Below, one piece after another: positions 19,973-29,800 of a stretch of 64,000 nt of DNA. Where the stretch lies: positions 1 through 64,000 of the forward strand of contig JADJUP010000053.1 in NCBI GenBank assembly GCA_016716965.1, read 5' to 3'. This stretch comes from Sulfuritalea sp. Lineage in GTDB: Bacteria; Pseudomonadota; Gammaproteobacteria; Burkholderiales; Rhodocyclaceae. Each line of letters begins with the position of its first letter. Position 1 is the first letter of the stretch. Under the pieces are notes generated by a model. The model searched no databases and was not told the origin of the DNA. It saw only the letters and a program-made list of their open reading frames with translations. The position numbers and the translations under genes are program-made.

Positions 19973-21901
19973 GTGAAGTCACCTCCGCTGGTTCCCGCCG
20001 AACCGGCGGCAGCCGGCGACGGCACGCCGTACTCGGCGCTTTACGACGACGTCTATCACACCGCCCACGGCGGGCTCGCGCAGGCCCGCCATGTCTTCCT
20101 CGCCGGCAACGACCTGCCGTCGCGCTGGCTTGGCGGCGAGCCCTTCACCATCCTCGAAACCGGCTTCGGCCTCGGCCTGAATTTCCTCGCCACCTGGCAG
20201 GCCTGGCGCGAGTCGCAAGCACGGGGCCGGCTGCATTTCATCTCGGTCGAGAAGCATCCGTTCCGGCGCGACGACCTCGCCGCGCTGCTGGCGGCCTACC
20301 CTGAACTGGCGGCACTGGCTGGGCCCATGCTGGCACAGTGGCCGTCGCTCTCGCCAGGCTTCCATCGCCTGCATTTCGATGGCGGCCGGGTAACGCTGAC
20401 GCTGCTGCTCGGCGACGCATCGTCCCTGCTGCGACAGCTGGTGGCGCAGGCCGACGCCGTGTTCCTCGACGGCTTCGCGCCGGCGAAGAATCCCGACATG
20501 TGGTCGCCCGCCCTGCTCGCTTCCATCACGCGCCTGTGCCGGCCCGGGGCGACGCTGGGCACCTGGAGCGTTGCCGGCGACTTGCGCCACGCGCTGGAAA
20601 GCCTAGGCTGGACGCTGGAGCGCCGCCCGGGATTTGCCACCAAGCGCGAGATGCTCTGCGCCACCCTGGCCAACGCCGTGTCGCCAGCGCCGACTTTTGG
20701 AAATGGGCCGCTGGGACATGACCGCCGCGCCATTGTCATCGGCGCCGGCCTTGCCGGCACCGCCGTCAGCGAACGCCTCGCCGAACGCGGCTGGCAGGTG
20801 GCACTGTTCGAGCGCCACTCACGGCCCGCACAGGAAGCCTCCGGCAATCCGGCCGGCATCCTGCTGCCCCATCTGGCAAAAGACGATGCGCTGGCGGCAC
20901 GCCTGTCACGCGCCTGTTTCCAGTATGCGCTGCGTCGCCTCGCAGGGCTTCCCGGCGTGCGCTGGTCGCCCTGCGGCGTACTGCAAGTGGCCCGCGACGC
21001 CGCACACGAAGTCCTGCAGCGAGCGACGATCGAGCAGGTCATGCCGCCTGCCGACTTCGCCGCCTTCCTCGAGCGCGAGGCCGCGACACGCCTGATAGGC
21101 CACGCGGTGGTGCACGGCGGCTGGTGGTTCCCCGGCGGTGGCTGGGTCAGCCCCGGCAGCGTCTGCAACGCCCTGCTTGCGGCCGGCGGCGAGCGCATCG
21201 ATGCACGGTTCGATACCGAGGTCGCGTCGATGCGGCAGACGGCCGATGGCTGGCAGGCCTTCGCTGCCGACGGCCAATTGCTCGCAGCCGCGCCGCATGT
21301 CGTCCTGGCCAATGCCCATGCCGCCAATCGCCTGCTGCCCGCGCCCTTGCCCCTGACACCGATTCGCGGCCAGGTCAGCTACCTGCCGGAGGACGCCCAT
21401 GAACGCCTTTCCTTCCTGCGCCACGTGGTCTGCCGCGGCGGTTATCTGACACCGGCGGATGCGGGCACGGCCTGCTTCGGCGCCAGTTTCGACAGCGGCG
21501 ACGCCGACCTGGCGATCCGCGTTGCCGACCATGCCGGCAACCTGCAACGGCTCGACGAACTGCTGCCGGGCATCGCCGATGGACTCGATGCGGCACAACT
21601 CGCGGGGCGCGTCGGCCTGCGCAGCGCGGCGCCTGACCGGCTGCCGCTGGTAGGCCAACTGCCCGACACGGATGCGGCCGCCACCGGCGCCGCAACGCTG
21701 GAAAACCTGCCGCGCCGAGCCGGCCTGCACGCCCTGCTCGGCCTGTCGGCGCGCGGTATGGTCTGGGCACCGCTGGCGGCGGAACTGCTGGCAAGCCAAC
21801 TCGACGGCGAACCGCTGCCGATCGAGCGCGACCTGGTCCGCGCCGTTGACCCGGCGCGCTTCCACCTCCGCGCGCTGCGCCGCGCCACACCGGGTTTGTA
21901 A
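19973..21901 (+). CDS. mnmC: Bifunctional tRNA U34 modification enzyme MnmC
   Basis: 642 residues from a GTG 8 bp after lysS. The N-terminal MnmD methyltransferase domain (ETGFGLGLNFLATW; VFLDGFAPAKNPDMW) converts nm5 to mnm5. The C-terminal FAD-dependent oxidoreductase (AIVIGAGLAGTAVSERLAER; EASGNPAGILLPHLAKDD) removes the carboxymethyl group from cmnm5(s2)U34. The junction of the two domains, about residues 233-243, is AVSPAPTFGNG, encoded by a dispersed-repeat copy. Gene order lysS-mnmC is tight and probably cotranscribed. Confidence 0.93.
   Translation: MKSPPLVPAEPAAAGDGTPYSALYDDVYHTAHGGLAQARHVFLAGNDLPSRWLGGEPFTILETGFGLGLNFLATWQAWRESQARGRLHFISVEKHPFRRDDLAALLAAYPELAALAGPMLAQWPSLSPGFHRLHFDGGRVTLTLLLGDASSLLRQLVAQADAVFLDGFAPAKNPDMWSPALLASITRLCRPGATLGTWSVAGDLRHALESLGWTLERRPGFATKREMLCATLANAVSPAPTFGNGPLGHDRRAIVIGAGLAGTAVSERLAERGWQVALFERHSRPAQEASGNPAGILLPHLAKDDALAARLSRACFQYALRRLAGLPGVRWSPCGVLQVARDAAHEVLQRATIEQVMPPADFAAFLEREAATRLIGHAVVHGGWWFPGGGWVSPGSVCNALLAAGGERIDARFDTEVASMRQTADGWQAFAADGQLLAAAPHVVLANAHAANRLLPAPLPLTPIRGQVSYLPEDAHERLSFLRHVVCRGGYLTPADAGTACFGASFDSGDADLAIRVADHAGNLQRLDELLPGIADGLDAAQLAGRVGLRSAAPDRLPLVGQLPDTDAAATGAATLENLPRRAGLHALLGLSARGMVWAPLAAELLASQLDGEPLPIERDLVRAVDPARFHLRALRRATPGL
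20671..20699 (-). repeat. Dispersed short repeat, copy 6 (inside mnmC)
   Basis: On the minus strand it reads CAAAAGTCGGCGCTGGCGAC then ACGGCG. It is translated in mnmC as AVSPAPTF exactly at the interdomain linker. Confidence 0.8.
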
Positions 21902-21987
21902 CAGATGTAACAGCCGATTGCGGCCGTCCCGTACGGCGCTGGTGGAACGTTAATGTGTTCATGCGAATCACTCACAAGGAGCACACC

Positions 21988-22782
21988 ATGGAAGCAACGC
22001 AAGCAGGCCACGCCCACATCGCCGCACCGCAAACCCACCCGCTGCTGCTGGTCGCGGCGGCCTCCGTCACGATCCTCAGCCTGGCCGGAGTCGGCGTGCT
22101 CGCCGGCTGGCTGCCCGGCCCCGGCGCGCGAACCGCCGATCCTGCCAAGCTGGCGGCGACCACGGCACCGGCACCGATCTCCATCCAGCAGACCGTCACG
22201 GTTCCCAAGGAGCAGGCCAAACCGGCAAGCAAGCCCGTCGAACGCGCGCCGAACGTCGCCCGCCGGACCGAGTACGCGCCGACCTATACCCGCGTCTCCT
22301 CGCGACAGGAACCGGCTCCCGAATACGCCGTAGCGCCAGCGCCGCCCGCAAGGGATACCGCCTCCGGCGCCGCCGGAGGCATAACTTATGTGGGCTCGTC
22401 GCAGCGGGAGGCGATCTGCGCCGACTGCGGCGTGGTCGAGGCCGTGCGGGAAGTGGCGCTGGAAGCCAAAGGCAGCGGTGGCGGCGCGGTCGCGGGCGGC
22501 CTGGTCGGCGGCTTGATCGGCAATCAGATGGGCCGCGGCGCAGCGCGCGATATCGCAACCGTACTGGGAGCGGTTGGTGGCGCCTTTGCCGGCAACCACC
22601 TGGAAAAAGCCGTCAAGGAAAGCAAGCGCTATGACGTGGTAGTCCGCTTCGAAGATGGCAGCACACGGACCTTCAGCAGCGACACGCCACCTGCGTGGCA
22701 CAACGGCGACCGGGTGAAGCTTCAGAACGGCTTGCTGATCATGGGCGGCGGCAGTACAAACGGCGGCGTTGGCGCAACCTGA
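21988..22782 (+). CDS. Glycine-zipper (2TM) membrane protein
   Basis: 264 residues from the ATG at 21988, preceded by AAGGAG. One N-terminal membrane helix (LLLVAAASVTILSLAGVGVL) is followed by a Pro/Ala-rich linker and a C-terminal glycine-zipper (GGGAVAGGLVGGLIGNQMGR, GAVGGAFAGNHLEKA), as in SlyB/RcnB-type envelope proteins. A CxxC (ICADCG) precedes the zipper. A partial dispersed repeat encodes AVAPAP in the linker. The 3' end overlaps the opposite-strand M48-like gene by 61 bp. Confidence 0.7.
   Translation: MEATQAGHAHIAAPQTHPLLLVAAASVTILSLAGVGVLAGWLPGPGARTADPAKLAATTAPAPISIQQTVTVPKEQAKPASKPVERAPNVARRTEYAPTYTRVSSRQEPAPEYAVAPAPPARDTASGAAGGITYVGSSQREAICADCGVVEAVREVALEAKGSGGGAVAGGLVGGLIGNQMGRGAARDIATVLGAVGGAFAGNHLEKAVKESKRYDVVVRFEDGSTRTFSSDTPPAWHNGDRVKLQNGLLIMGGGSTNGGVGAT
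22326..22347 (-). repeat. Partial dispersed repeat (inside glycine-zipper gene)
   Basis: CCGTAGCGCCAGCGCCG matches the complement of the ccmH and 4143 copies for 17 bases and then diverges before the ACTTT end. It encodes AVAPAP in a disordered linker. This is a weaker member. Confidence 0.4.
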
Positions 22783-23639
22783 GCGGATATTCCTGCGGTC
22801 TCCGGCATCGGCGGCCCCTGCAGCAACACGGCAATGCGCTGCGTCGATTCGCGCAGTTCGACCACCCAGCCGGGCTCGTCGGCCAGCGCCGGACGCAGCG
22901 ACTGAAGCTGATCGCTGACTTCGTGCCCATCCCATCCGGAGGCGACCAGCAGTTTCATGGCGATCGTCTCGGCTTCAATGACATGCTGCGGCCGATAGCT
23001 GGCACGCAGTGCACGCGAACCAGCGAAGGATGCGGCGGATGCCACTGCGGTAGTCGCCACGGCGGAGCTGGCGGCGGTCGTTGCCGCGGTCGTCGCCGCG
23101 CTGCCGGAAATCAGCGCTCCAAGGTTGAGCACCGGAAACAGGATTTGCGCCGCCAGCGCGACCAAAATGCTGGTGGTGACGTTTTCGTCATGATGGCCGG
23201 CGATCACGTGGCTCATTTCGCGCGCCAGAATGAACGCCAGCGCCGCATCGTCCAGTTCAAGGCGGCGCACGCCGCGAAAGATCACCACCGTTCCTCCCGC
23301 ACTCGATGCCGCGCCGGGATCGGCCTTGTCCGCAACCACGATGTCGAAGCGCGGAAACCGCAGGTGCAGGTCGGGGTGCTGGCGAAAGGCGATGTCAGCC
23401 AGACGCTTGCCGAGAGCCAGGATGCGCTGATCGAAGGCCCGGTCGGCCGCACACTCCGCTTCCGTGCATGAAGGTGCGTCCGTCGCGGTCACCAGTTGCA
23501 ACTGCATGTCGAACTCGGAATACACGGCACTGAACCCTTGCAAAGGAGCCGGTGCGACGAGCTGCGTGCGGCCTTCCGGAGAGGTCGCGCAGCCGGTGAC
23601 GAACAATAGCAAAAGCAGGGTAGGCAGAATGCGGAACAT
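22722..23639 (-). CDS. M48-like metalloprotease-family lipoprotein, degenerate zinc motif
   Basis: 305 residues from the ATG at 23639. A lipoprotein signal peptide (LPTLLLLLFVTGCATSP) puts the lipid-anchored Cys at about residue 15. The helix that carries HExxH in M48 proteases reads AREMSHVIAGHHDE, so the first zinc His is replaced by Arg. A downstream Glu (HVIEAETIAMKL) sits where the third ligand would be. Thus it is either an inactive protease homologue or a variant site. The 3' end overlaps the convergent glycine-zipper gene. Confidence 0.75.
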   Translation of the reverse strand: MFRILPTLLLLLFVTGCATSPEGRTQLVAPAPLQGFSAVYSEFDMQLQLVTATDAPSCTEAECAADRAFDQRILALGKRLADIAFRQHPDLHLRFPRFDIVVADKADPGAASSAGGTVVIFRGVRRLELDDAALAFILAREMSHVIAGHHDENVTTSILVALAAQILFPVLNLGALISGSAATTAATTAASSAVATTAVASAASFAGSRALRASYRPQHVIEAETIAMKLLVASGWDGHEVSDQLQSLRPALADEPGWVVELRESTQRIAVLLQGPPMPETAGISAQVAPTPPFVLPPPMISKPF

Positions 23640-23701
23640 GGTTCGCGCCGGTTTTGGCTGCGGTAACTCTCGCCTTGAAGCGAGCACTTGTCAATCCGGA
23701 G

Positions 23702-25099
23702 TCAGCCGGGAATCTCCCGGGCAAGGCGCTCCAGCACGCGCTCGCGCCCCAGCACTTGCAGCACGGCATCGATCGACGGAGATTGCGGCTGTCCAAGCAG
23801 GACGATGCGCAGCGGAATCGCCAGTTGCGGCATTTTCAGGCCGGCCTCGGCGGCGGTCTGCTTGACGGCCTGGCCGAGCTCGGCAGCCTTCCAGTCGCAG
23901 TCCGCCAGCCTTTCGCTCAAGGCCGAGAGCCCTTTTCGCGCAGCATCTGTCAAATGCTGTGCCACGAGTTCGGCAGCCGGCACGGCTGCGACGAAAAACG
24001 GGTGAATGGCATCGGCAAGTTCGTTCAGGTTTGACACGCGGTCGCGATAGAGGATGGCGACTTCGGCCACGTCGGGCCCGCCGGCGACTGCCACGCCTTG
24101 CGCCGCCAGGCGGCGGGTGGCCTCCGCCGCGAGCCGCTGCGGATCGGCCAGCTTCACGTAATGCGCGTTGAGCCAGTTAAGCTTCTCGGTGTTGAACTGC
24201 GCGGCCGACGCCGTGATGTGGTCCAGGTCGAACCACTTCACGAACTGCTCCATGCCGAACACTTCCTCGTCGCCGTGTGACCAACCCAGGCGTGCGAGGT
24301 AGTTGAGCACCGCCTCCGGCAGGTAGCCATCCTCTTCGTACTGCATCACGGATACGGCGCCATGGCGTTTCGACAGCTTCTGGCCATCGTCGCCGAGAAT
24401 CATCGACAGGTGGGCATACTGCGGCACCTGTGCGCCGAGCGCCTGCAACAGGTTGATCTGGCGAGGCGTATTATTCACGTGGTCGTCACCGCGGATGACA
24501 TGGGTGATGTCCATGTCGCGATCATCGACCACGACACAGAAATTGTAGGTCGGCGTGCCGTCCGCGCGAGCGATGACAAAATCATCGAGTTCGCCGTTGG
24601 CGAACTCGATGCGCCCCTTGACCTGGTCCTGCCAGCCCACGACCCCGTCCTTCGGATTGCGAAAGCGGATCGCCGGCGCTACACCGGCGGGAGGCTCCGG
24701 CAGCGTTTTGCCGGCTTCCGGGCGCCAGCGGCCATCGTAGCGGGGCTTTTCCTTGCGCGCTTCCTGCTCCGCCCGCAATGCATCGAGTTCCTCCCTCGAC
24801 ATGTAGCAGCGGTACGCCGTGCCGGCCTCCAGCATTTCAGCGATCACCTGCCGGTAGCGATCCATGCGCTGCATCTGGTAGAACGGGCCCTCGTCATGCG
24901 CCAGGCCCAGCCAACGCATGCCATCCAGAATCGCCTGCACCGCCGCGGGCGTCGATCGCGCGACATCGGTATCCTCGATGCGCAGGATGAATGTTCCGCC
25001 ATGGCGCCGGGCATAGGCCCAGGAAAACAGCGCCGTGCGGGCGCCGCCGATGTGCAGGAAACCGGTGGGACTTGGAGCGAAGCGGGTACGAACCGTCAT
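23702..25099 (-). CDS. gltX: Glutamyl-tRNA synthetase
   Basis: 465 residues from the ATG at 25099 (MTVRTRFAPSPTGFLHIGGA). The class I HIGH-type motif is in PSPTGFLHIGG and the KMSKS-type motif is KLSKRHG. It charges tRNA-Glu. Family length and order are normal, and the frame is intact. Confidence 0.96.
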   Translation of the reverse strand: MTVRTRFAPSPTGFLHIGGARTALFSWAYARRHGGTFILRIEDTDVARSTPAAVQAILDGMRWLGLAHDEGPFYQMQRMDRYRQVIAEMLEAGTAYRCYMSREELDALRAEQEARKEKPRYDGRWRPEAGKTLPEPPAGVAPAIRFRNPKDGVVGWQDQVKGRIEFANGELDDFVIARADGTPTYNFCVVVDDRDMDITHVIRGDDHVNNTPRQINLLQALGAQVPQYAHLSMILGDDGQKLSKRHGAVSVMQYEEDGYLPEAVLNYLARLGWSHGDEEVFGMEQFVKWFDLDHITASAAQFNTEKLNWLNAHYVKLADPQRLAAEATRRLAAQGVAVAGGPDVAEVAILYRDRVSNLNELADAIHPFFVAAVPAAELVAQHLTDAARKGLSALSERLADCDWKAAELGQAVKQTAAEAGLKMPQLAIPLRIVLLGQPQSPSIDAVLQVLGRERVLERLAREIPG

Positions 25100-25152
25100 G
25101 GGATTTCCAGGCTGGCGAAATGCGCGAATTCTACGCCACGCCGCCAAGCAGA

Positions 25153-25182
25153 TTGACCGCCGACGGGGCTTTGTGGTTAAAT
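25153..25182 (+). promoter_or_regulatory. Promoter of tRNA-Val
   Basis: TTGACC (25153-25158) and TTAAAT (25177-25182) are spaced by 18 bp and lie 15 bp before the tRNA gene. They are good sigma-70-type elements in the short divergent gap upstream of gltX. Confidence 0.55.
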
Positions 25183-25197
25183 GCGCGGCTCTTTCGC

Positions 25198-25272
25198 GGG
25201 CGGTTAACTCAGCGGTAGAGTGCCACCTTCACACGGTGGAAGCCACTGGTTCGATCCCAGTACCGCCCACCA
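25198..25272 (+). tRNA. tRNA-Val(CAC)
   Basis: 75 nt folding as a full cloverleaf: acceptor GGGCGGT/ACCGCCC, D arm ACTC-GAGT, anticodon stem CCACC/GGTGG around loop TTCACAC (anticodon CAC) and T arm ACTGG/CCAGT. CCA is encoded. Confidence 0.95.
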
Positions 25273-25344
25273 ATTGCACATCCAAAGCAGCCCAGCAAAT
25301 GGCCAGCACGCCGAGTAATTTCAAGGCTTCTGGCCATTTTCACG

Positions 25345-26709
25345 TCAACCGCCGCTGCGCGACTTCAGGTGTTGCCCAAGGTGCCGGTCGGTCTTGACGC
25401 TGTGATTGATGGTCCAGTCCATCAGCAGCAGCTTGATGCGAAAGGCCAGGTAAACCGGGTTCTCCGATTCCGCGCGTATCTCGGCACTGAGCTGCTGAAG
25501 ATTGTCAAGAAAGCGTCGGTGCTGGTGCGTGTGTTCCTGGAGAAACATGTAGCGTGTCTCCTGCATCAGTGCCTGCTCGGTATCGAACTGTAGTCGCGCG
25601 TCCCTTTCGATGCGGGCGAGGATAGGCACGGTGTCGGCGAGGCGTCCCTCGCGAACCGCGGTAGCCAGCGCATTCATCTGGCTAAGCAGAATTCGGTGCT
25701 GGCTGTCGATTTCGGCCACACCACAACTGTATTCCTCGCTCCAGGTCTGGGTAAGCTCGTTTTCTTCGATGCCTTCCGTACGGCCACTGCGCAGGAATTC
25801 GTCGCAACGCGTCAGATAGAAGCGGGCCGGTGCATCGTCTGGTGCCTCCTCGAGGCACCGGACGAGGCGCGTCCTTGCACGAAAGATGTCGCCCACGAAA
25901 TAGAACGCCAATGCCTCCTCGAAGCGCTTGCGCGTGCGCTGCTTCGCCGCACGCATCGAGGGTGGGTCAGCGTCGAAAACCTCATACACCGACTGCGCTT
26001 CCTGCTTGCCCTTGACCCGGCGGCGGGCCAGGAAGCGGATCTTGTAGCGTGACGGATCTTCGAGGCTGTGCAACGTATGTTCGCTGATGAGGAACGGTAC
26101 ACCGTAGGTCTTGGACATTTGTTCGAGTCGCGAAGCCAGGTTAACCGCGTCACTGATGACGGTACCCTCCATTCGCCCGATGCCGCCCACGGTGCCCAAC
26201 ATGACGATTCCGGTATTCACGCCAATGCCGATCTGGATCGGTCGATACCCTGCACGCGCCCGCCCCTTGTTGTAGATCTCCAGCCGCCCGAGCATGGCCA
26301 GGGCTCCCTGCACCGCGTCGTCGGTGCTCTCCGGAAACAGCGCCATGATGGCATCGCCGATGTACTTGTCGATCAATCCGCGGAATGGAACGATCATTGG
26401 CTCCATCTGCGACAGGTAGGAGTTCATGAAGTCGAAGTTTTCCTGCGGCGTCATGGTCTCCGACAGTCCGGTGAAGTTCCGGATGTCGGCGAACAGGATG
26501 GTCATCTTGCGTTCCGTCTGCATCCCAAGCCGAACGGCACGGACATTGTCGATGGAGAGGAAATGCAGAAACTCGCGAGGAACGAACCGACCGAAGGCCT
26601 TTTCGGTGTCGACCAGTTGCTCGCGCACGTGCGCGAGTTCGGCCCGCAATTGGGCCAGTTCGGCTTCCAGCGACAACTGGCGTGTACCGGGGAGTGAGTC
26701 CTTGTCCAA
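25345..26709 (-). CDS. Class III nucleotide cyclase fused to C-terminal hemerythrin domain
   Basis: 454 residues. A short coiled coil precedes FGRFVPREFLHFL. The cyclase domain follows (about 65-250) with metal-binding Asp in ILFADIRNFTG and IGDAIMALFP, and the catalytic Asn/Arg in SDAVNLASRLEQ. A helical linker leads to a hemerythrin-like domain (about 323-450): ligands His338 (IDSQH), Glu378, His393 and His397 (HTHQH) and His436/Asp441 (NHSVKTD). The His expected four residues before Glu378 is Gln374. It probably makes cAMP or cGMP under control of O2 or NO. Downstream neighbour of the GGDEF/EAL gene on the same strand. Confidence 0.85.
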   Translation of the reverse strand: MDKDSLPGTRQLSLEAELAQLRAELAHVREQLVDTEKAFGRFVPREFLHFLSIDNVRAVRLGMQTERKMTILFADIRNFTGLSETMTPQENFDFMNSYLSQMEPMIVPFRGLIDKYIGDAIMALFPESTDDAVQGALAMLGRLEIYNKGRARAGYRPIQIGIGVNTGIVMLGTVGGIGRMEGTVISDAVNLASRLEQMSKTYGVPFLISEHTLHSLEDPSRYKIRFLARRRVKGKQEAQSVYEVFDADPPSMRAAKQRTRKRFEEALAFYFVGDIFRARTRLVRCLEEAPDDAPARFYLTRCDEFLRSGRTEGIEENELTQTWSEEYSCGVAEIDSQHRILLSQMNALATAVREGRLADTVPILARIERDARLQFDTEQALMQETRYMFLQEHTHQHRRFLDNLQQLSAEIRAESENPVYLAFRIKLLLMDWTINHSVKTDRHLGQHLKSRSGG

Positions 26710-26851
26710 ACGATCGTCGATTCGAGTTGATCCGCCATGCGAAGCACAGGCATCGGCCTGCGTCGCTCCACGTTTGCTTTCCCTGAACGGGCGCCGCCAC
26801 GATTGCCGGCGTACGCAGACAGTTTAGCGGGTGTTGGCAGTCACAGGCTGA

Positions 26852-29800
26852 TCAGCCGACAAGGTGCAGGCGTTCGGAGCCCTCTGACTCGGGAAACAAC
26901 GATCCGGCCCTCTGGTTTTCCGCGAGCAACAGCGAGAACTCCTCAGCGCTGACGCCCTGCGAAAATCGATATCCCTGGAGAACATCGCAACGCGCTCGCC
27001 GCAGGAAGCTGACCTGGCTGGCATTTTCCACGCCAGCCGCGACCACCTTCAGGTTCAGGGCATGTCCCATCGCAATGATGGTGCGGGTGATGGCAACGGC
27101 CTCGGTATCGTTGGGCGTGTCCTGGATGAAAGAACGGTCGATCTTGATGGAATCGATCGGAAAGCGGTTGAGGTAGCTGAGGCTGGAATATCCGGTGCCA
27201 AAATTGTCCATCGACAATCGAATTCCCAGGTCATTGAAACGATGAAGCAGCGTGAGGCCGGCAGGTGCATCCTTCATCAGCGTGGTTTCAGAGATTTCCA
27301 GATTGAGATAGTGCGGATCGAAGGTCATCGCCTTCATGAGGGATTCGACTTTTTCCACCGCCATCTCGTCCGCAACCTGTGCGCCGCAGTAGTTCACCGC
27401 GACGAAAAGTTCGCTATCGAACTCCTTGCGCCATTGAATGTTGTGCTCCAGCGCCGTGCGCAATACCCAGTCGCCAACCCGCTCCGCGAGTCCCGCCTCC
27501 TCCAGCATGGGTACGAAGAACTCCGGGCTCACGTATCCGGCTTCGGGCCTGAACCAACGCAGAAGCGCCTCGGCACCAACAATCCGACCAGTTTCCCCGG
27601 ACACCAGCGGCTGATAGAACACCTTGAGTTCCTGGCGATCGATCGCCCGATGCAAGCGATCCCGCTGCTGGATCTGATCCGAGAGTTTGTCGTTCTTCTG
27701 TGGAAACCGGTAAGTATTGCCACCTGCCTCCGCGGCCAGATACATCGCAGCGTCGGCGCTGCGGGTGAGTGCTTCCGCGTCTTCGCCATCGCGAGGAAAC
27801 ATGCTGATGCCAATGCTGGCGGAGACATAGACGCCGGAATGCTCGACATACAGCGTTCGGCCCAGTTCCTGCTGGATCCGGTTCGCTTGCGCCGCCGCCT
27901 CGTCCGGCGAACCAACATCCGAAAGCACAATGGCGAACTCGTCACCGCCCAGGCGCGCCACGCAGTTTCCGGCATCGACCGAGGCAAGCAGGCGCGCCGA
28001 CACTTCCTGCAAAAGCATGTCGCCGGCGCTGTGTCCCACCGACTTGTTTATCTGGTCGAAGTGATCAAGGTCGATAAGCATCAGGGCCGCAGAGCGCTTG
28101 TCGCGCCGTGCGGCAATGATGGCCTGTTCCAGCCGGTCGCTGAACAGGATGCGGTTCGGCAACGACGTCAGTGCATCGTAATGCGCCAGGAACTGCATGC
28201 GCTTCTTGATGGTCTTGTGCACGGTAATCTCGGAGAACACCGCGACATAGTTGACGATCTCGCCCGCATCGTTCTTCACGGCGCTGATGTTCATCCACTC
28301 GACGATGACCTCACCATCCTTGCGGCGATTGCGAATTTCACCGTGCCACTCGCCACGATTCGTAAGCGAGCGCCACATGTTGCTGTAGAACGCCTTGTCC
28401 TGTTGCCCGGAGTTAAGGATGCTCGGCGAGTTTCCGGCAACTTCGTCTGCGCTATAGCCGGTAATTTCGGAGAAGCGGCGATTGACCATCAGGATCTTGT
28501 TGTCGCTGTCCGTGATCATGACGCCTTCGGCGCTGTTCTCGAAGACGTGGGACGCGAGTTCAAGCTTGCGCTCGGCAATTTGCCTGGCGCGATCCTGTTC
28601 ACGCGATTCGAGCGCATGCGATAGGTTCTCGGCCAGGTTGCCAAGCAACTGCTGCTCTTCGGCATCCGCCAGATCCTCCGCCGGGCCCACTATGCAGATG
28701 CCGCCCGCGATCCTGCCGCGGATTCTCAGCGGCAGGTGCGCTAGACCATGATCGTCGAACAAGCGAGCGCCTGCCCCCAAGGCCGGACCGACATCGCCAA
28801 GCGAAGAAAAGAAGCAGCAATGACCAGCCTCGAACGTCTTGCTGTCAGTGGCATCCGTGGCCATTCTGGAGCGCAGTATCGATGTGATGGACTGAGCCAG
28901 GTCAGGATGCTCGCCGATGACAACCATCGCCGGCAGGTCGTCGTCGTTCGAATAGACCCATGCCAGCGGGAAACCGCCGGTTTCATGGAGGATGTCCACG
29001 GTTTCCTGAATCAGAGTCGGGCAGTCCCGCGTTTTCAATATCGATTCATTGGTCTCACTGACGACGGCGAGGGTACGGTTAAGGCGCAGGATGTGGCGCT
29101 GCGCAGCTTTTTGCTCGGTCACGTCGAGCAGGATGCCGACGATTCCGCCGACCGCCGACTGGGTTGTCGAAAACACCGCCTTGAAGAAGACAACGTCGCG
29201 CTCCCCGCCGTCCGACGACTTGACGCGTGCTTCATAGGTTTGTTTGCCACCGCTCGCAAGCAATTCCCGGTCAGCCTTGTCATACACCTCGGCAAGATGT
29301 GCCGGAGCGATATCGAATACCGTCTTGCCGATCATGGCCTCGCTGGTGGTGCCATAGAAATCCTCGAAGGCCTTGTTGACCCCGATATAGCACCCGTCTG
29401 AATCCTTAAAAAAAACGGGTGTTGGAATCGCGGTCAGCAACTGTTCGACGAAATTCAGGTTTTCAGTCAGGGCTTCGTCAAGGTGGCGATGCGCCGTGGT
29501 GTCCTCGCCAATCTCCAGGATGTGCGATGGCGTACCGTTCCCGTCGAACAAAGCGATTTTTTTCAGCCTCACCCAGCGGGTGGAACCATCACGCATCCTG
29601 ATCGCCTGCTCCGGCATCTCGACCAAGCCCTTTTCGGCGATGGCGGCGAGATCGGATTCGGTATCCTGCTCGGCCTGCTTGCCCTGATACAGATCCTTGC
29701 TCGACCGTCCCAGCAGCGCCGACTTTTCCAGGCCGAATATCTTCGCTCCAGACTGATTCACACGCGCCACCGTAAGATCCGAGGCTCGCTTGAGGACGAT

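Noticed and set aside
29711..29727. Possible further dispersed-repeat copy in the GGDEF/EAL gene
   Set aside because: Only AGCGCCGACTTTT is shared, and it encodes a natural KSALLG of the PAS domain; too short to count.
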